A stretch of 64,000 bases of DNA, from positions 186,001 through 250,000 of the forward strand of contig NZ_VZRB01000003.1 of the NCBI RefSeq assembly GCF_008806595.1, in the 5' to 3' direction. The stretch comes from Streptomyces luteolifulvus. GTDB taxonomy: Bacteria; Actinomycetota; Actinomycetes; Streptomycetales; Streptomycetaceae. The first letter of the stretch is position 1. Each line of letters opens with the position of its first letter. Positions 62,646 to 64,000 of the stretch are shown here, one piece after another. Below the pieces are notes generated by a model. The model searched no databases. It saw only the letters and a list, made by a program, of their open reading frames with translations, and was not told where the DNA came from. A program made the position numbers and the translations under genes.

Positions 62646-64000
62646 GTGGCCGAGGCGGCAGACTTCCAGGGAACGAGTCCCTCACCTGCCCGCCGGTGGC
62701 TGCGGCGCACCGGAGCTTTCCTGGCCGCTGCGCCCCTGCTGGCCGGCCTGTTCCAGCTGCCCGCCGCCCCGTCCGTGCACGCCGCGCCGCAGGACTCCCC
62801 GAAGGCCGCCAACGGCTCGGGCACGGTGTCCATCAGCCTCGACACGTTCAGCCCGAGTGTCCCCACGGACGGCGACACCCTGACCGTGTCCGGCACGGTG
62901 AGGAACACCGGCAAGCAGCCCGTCACGGACGCCCATGTGGGACTGCGCGTGGGGCCCGAGCTGATCACCCGCTCCTCCGTCGACGACGTCTCCAAGAACA
63001 GCACGGACGTCCAGGGCGCCACCGGCACCGAGGTCGGCGGCAAGTACATGGCGGAGTTCCCCAAACTCACTCCGGGCGTCGCCGAGCACTTCTCGATCTC
63101 CGTGCCCGTCGACAAGCTCGACCTGGGCGATGACGGCGTCTACCAGTTCGCCGTCTCCCTGTCCGGGCAGACGCCCGCCCAGCCCTGGGACCAGATGCTG
63201 GGCATCCGGCGCACCTTCCTGCCGTGGCAGCCCGACGAAGCCGACACCAGGACGAAGACGACCTATCTGTGGCCGCTCGTCTCCACCGTCCACATGACGG
63301 CCCAGACGGGATCGAACGAGCAGCAGACGCCGGTCTTCCTCAACGACGACCTCGCCGAGGAGATCGCCCCCGGCGGCCGCCTGGACCAGCTCCTGTCGCT
63401 GGGCAAGGGCCTCGACGTCACCTGGGTGCTCGACCCCGACCTGCTCGCGTCCGTCGACGCGATGACGCGCACCTACGAGGTTCAGGGCGAGGACGGCAGC
63501 ACCACCGCGGGCACCCACCAGGCGCTCGCCAAGCAGTGGCTGGCCGAGCTGCAGGAGGCGGTGGCCGACAAGGAGGTCGTGGCCCTGCCCTTCGCCGACC
63601 CCGACCTGGCCTCCCTCGCCCATAACGGCACGAGCGTCACCGGCTCGCTGAGCCACCTCAAGGAGGCCACCGACGTCGTCGCCAACACGGTGGAGCCGAT
63701 CCTCCACGTGAAACCGGTCACCGACTTCGCCTGGCCGATGAACGGCGCCGTCGACCCGTCGATCATCAAGGTCGCCACCTCCGCCGGCGCCGACAAGGTG
63801 ATAGCCCGCAGCGACAGCCTGGAAGAGAACGGCGGCCTGCCGTACACGCCCTCCGCGCCCCGCCCCATCGGCGGCGGCACCACGGCGGTCGTCGCGGACG
63901 CCCGGATGTCGACGGCGTTCCAGGGCGACCTGACGAAGGCCTCCACCTCCACGCTCGCCGTACAGCGGTTCCTGGCCCAGAGCCTGGCCCTCAACATCCA
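62646..64000 (+). CDS. large secreted protein (DUF6049-like), 3' end outside window
   Basis: The frame opens at GTG 62646 and stays open to the last base, giving at least 451 residues. A Tat/Sec-like signal is present: ARRWLRRTGAFLAAAPLLAG, with cleavage near VHA (about residue 41). An extracellular Ig-like domain follows (about 55-170; LTVSGTVRNTGKQPVTDAHV), then a domain with WPLVSTVHMTAQ. It matches a family of large secreted proteins adjacent to cca and a MurJ-like flippase gene in actinobacteria (from memory). It is divergent from cca across 231 bp. Its function is not known. Confidence 0.8.
   Translation, partial: MAEAADFQGTSPSPARRWLRRTGAFLAAAPLLAGLFQLPAAPSVHAAPQDSPKAANGSGTVSISLDTFSPSVPTDGDTLTVSGTVRNTGKQPVTDAHVGLRVGPELITRSSVDDVSKNSTDVQGATGTEVGGKYMAEFPKLTPGVAEHFSISVPVDKLDLGDDGVYQFAVSLSGQTPAQPWDQMLGIRRTFLPWQPDEADTRTKTTYLWPLVSTVHMTAQTGSNEQQTPVFLNDDLAEEIAPGGRLDQLLSLGKGLDVTWVLDPDLLASVDAMTRTYEVQGEDGSTTAGTHQALAKQWLAELQEAVADKEVVALPFADPDLASLAHNGTSVTGSLSHLKEATDVVANTVEPILHVKPVTDFAWPMNGAVDPSIIKVATSAGADKVIARSDSLEENGGLPYTPSAPRPIGGGTTAVVADARMSTAFQGDLTKASTSTLAVQRFLAQSLALNI

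Noticed and set aside
63702..63715. CCTCCACGTGAAAC in the DUF6049-like gene
   Set aside because: It has three mismatches in the 14-bp parS core and lies within coding sequence; only a half-site.

Overview
The window is high-GC, GTG-start-rich DNA from a Streptomyces chromosome, within a few tens of kilobases of the replication origin. Evidence: sporulation genes ssgA/ssgR, femX, the actinobacterial inositol-1-phosphate synthase, a Rex-controlled cydAB-cydCD operon, many leaderless promoters with a TANNNT -10 box about 7 nt before the start codon, and a gene order that matches (from memory) S. coelicolor SCO3964 down to SCO3895, read backwards. On that comparison dnaA/oriC lies beyond the right end.

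Layout. 1-6 kb: C-terminal part of a CopD-like copper protein, the Tat-exported DyP peroxidase dtpA, pheA, serS and a HAD phosphatase. 6.1-10.4 kb: an anomalous class II tRNA-like gene, a small acidic/basic protein, and two ABC exporter modules in one minus-strand operon. 10.7-16.7 kb: an alpha/beta hydrolase-SDR fusion, kptA (RNA 2'-phosphotransferase), a small unknown, an LLM-type flavin oxidoreductase, a HAD phosphatase and a secreted M23 peptidase. 16.9-23 kb: cytochrome bd oxidase operon cydA-cydB-cydCD under a perfect Rex operator. 23-28.5 kb: a HisC-like aminotransferase, a LacI regulator, a calcineurin-like phosphatase and a membrane protein. 28.5-30.5 kb: thiC with a TPP riboswitch. 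30.5-38.4 kb: YibE/F membrane protein, ssgA, ssgR, small membrane proteins, a cupin, ptpA, a cystathionine gamma-synthase/lyase-like enzyme, a LysR regulator and a Nudix hydrolase. 38.4-44.1 kb: a globin-reductase, a HAD-IB phosphatase, two GNAT acetyltransferases, the remnant of an MFS pump and a serine hydrolase. 44.2-49.3 kb: dnaB, a MATE exporter, and rpsF-ssb-rpsR-rplI. 49.6-64 kb: a small membrane protein, femX, an alanine-racemase-like protein, a GT87 glycosyltransferase, a bifunctional PBP, a PadR regulator with inositol-1-phosphate synthase, an MFS transporter, a secreted/anchored protein, the CCA-adding enzyme and the start of a large secreted protein.

Superimposed on the genes are two chromosome-maintenance codes. 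Twelve ParB-binding parS sites (eight with the perfect 14-bp core, four with one mismatch) become denser toward the right end. Several sit in unusual places: inside long perfect terminator-like palindromes between convergent genes, inside the thiC riboswitch, and across the cydCD start codon. Three clusters of DnaA boxes lie outside oriC (upstream of serS, upstream of kptA, and between dnaB and the MATE gene). They resemble the DnaA-titrating clusters reported in S. coelicolor (D78, H24).
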